Assembly: GCA_015061745.1 (NCBI GenBank)
Contig: SUWB01000003.1
Span: 62,001-126,000, forward strand
Length of the DNA: 64,000 nucleotides
From: Lentisphaerota bacterium
GTDB lineage: Bacteria; Verrucomicrobiota; Lentisphaeria; Victivallales; Victivallaceae
Direction of reading: 5' to 3'
The first letter of the stretch is position 1; every line of letters starts with the position of its first letter. The notes beneath the pieces were generated by a model. That model worked only from the letters and a program-made list of their open reading frames with translations, was not told the origin of the DNA and ran no database searches. Shown one piece after another: positions 63,288-64,000 of the stretch. Made by a program: the position numbers and the translations under genes.

Positions 63288-64000
63288 TGGAACACCTTTC
63301 TCCCCCGGAACAATTACAGAAACAAGTATGGGTATGTTTGATCATATTCACATCGTGATGATAGACGGCATTGGCTTCTGCCGCAGTAAAAGCCGCCGCC
63401 TGATGAAGCGACACAAAGTGATTGACACAAATCACAAGATCGATACCGCGACTGACGAATCCAAGATCGTGTGAAACAGTCAGTACCGTCATTCTTTTGC
63501 GCAGACACTCCAGGGCTCCGTGGAACTGTTCTTCAGCACCGGGGTCAATATTTGCTGTGGGTTCATCCAGCAGCAGCAATTCCGGTTCTCCGGCCAACGC
63601 CCGGGCGATGAGCACCCGCTGCCGCTGTCCGCCGGAAAGCGCAGAAAATGAACGTTTTGCCAGATCGGCGATTCCCATTTCGTCCAATGCTTCCATAGCT
63701 GCCTGCCGGTCGCGTTGAGAATATCTGCCCCAAAAGTTGCGGCACATTCTGCCCATAAGGGCAACTTCAAGAACAGAAACAGGGAACGCTGCATCCAGTT
63801 TGTGATACTGGGGCATATAACCGATGCGGCTTCTGGCCTCCACCGGAGCTTTGCCGAAAATACGGATACTCCCTGAAGTGGGCACAAGCAGTCCCAGCAG
63901 CAATTTGAGCAAAGTGCTCTTGCCGCCGCCATTGGGCCCTACGATACAACCGGAACAACCTCTTTCAACACTGAAAGAAACATTTTCCAGATTCAGTGCG
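63280..64000 (-). CDS. ZnuC/MntA-type metal ABC transporter ATPase (5' end missing)
   Basis: 240 codons are in the window; the gene continues beyond position 64000. Walker A is GPNGGGKST, the signature LSGGQRQRVLIARAL, Walker B LLLLDEPTANID and the switch His in TVSHD. It drives the adjacent ABC-3 permease. The C-terminus after the ATPase core is unusual: a 26-residue tail with two His pairs and CFCNCSGGERC, which could bind metal. Confidence 0.92.
   Translation of the reverse strand, partial: ALNLENVSFSVERGCSGCIVGPNGGGKSTLLKLLLGLLVPTSGSIRIFGKAPVEARSRIGYMPQYHKLDAAFPVSVLEVALMGRMCRNFWGRYSQRDRQAAMEALDEMGIADLAKRSFSALSGGQRQRVLIARALAGEPELLLLDEPTANIDPGAEEQFHGALECLRKRMTVLTVSHDLGFVSRGIDLVICVNHFVSLHQAAAFTAAEANAVYHHDVNMIKHTHTCFCNCSGGERCSND

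Overview
The window looks like chromosomal DNA of an anaerobic Lentisphaerota bacterium, probably a gut-associated Victivallales relative. The evidence is two proteins that start with the prepilin-like [16 protein letters not shown] signature and end with an NVLFxDGH motif, large secreted DUF4838 and GH42-like proteins, GH127-like and GH95-like enzymes, several two-domain esterases, a Rex-linked [FeFe] hydrogenase, and a split ribosomal-protein operon. The taxon is inferred from recalled family distribution, not from a search. No rRNA, tRNA, CRISPR array, transposase or phage gene was seen.

Layout. (1) 1-9.3 kb, plus strand: the tail of an unknown gene, a 1373-residue exported coiled-coil/TPR protein, a secreted DUF4838 protein, a prepilin-like protein with a duplicated signature, and a BNR/sialidase-like protein. 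(2) 9.3-26.9 kb, minus strand: an M24 creatinase-like protein and an amidohydrolase at the upstream end, then an aminotransferase, a GH127-like enzyme, an SGNH hydrolase, a C45 acyltransferase-like protein, a second prepilin-like protein, a giant GH42-like protein, a two-domain esterase, a TPR protein and a DUF4037 protein. (3) 27-33 kb, plus strand: an AraC regulator diverging from the M24 gene, rex, a structured leader and hydCBA, which encode an NAD(P)-linked trimeric [FeFe] hydrogenase. (4) 33.2-42.6 kb, plus strand: two more two-domain esterases around an unknown TIM-barrel-like protein, a formate/nitrite-family channel, an HD hydrolase and a GH95-like enzyme. (5) 42.6-47.5 kb, minus strand: cmk, ybgC, manA, argS and an S66 peptidase. 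(6) 47.6-54.8 kb, minus strand: a ribosomal operon from rplV to secY without rpmD and without the usual upstream half of the S10 cluster. (7) 55.7-64 kb, minus strand: a MacAB-like exporter; then dnaG with lipoproteins and a Zn/Mn-type ABC transporter that runs off the window.

The genes fit a saccharolytic fermenter. Exported and cytoplasmic enzymes would trim glycans, the esterases would remove acyl groups, and the hydrogenase, sitting next to the NADH sensor gene rex, would dispose of reductant as hydrogen. A formate-type channel may serve the same redox balance.

The most unusual signal is at the 5' ends of both prepilin-like genes. In each, inverted repeats sit directly before the codons for FTLIELL. 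In one gene the signature is present twice, separated by 210 bases carrying two hairpins. One of these hairpins shares its core with a palindromic element in an intergenic region 5.7 kb away. This points to a mobile or recombining palindromic element that uses the prepilin signature as an insertion or exchange point. Other points worth checking are the multi-stem leader of the hydrogenase operon, the inactive second domain of the three esterases, the missing metal ligands of the M24 protein, and the broken ribosomal operon with its long leader.
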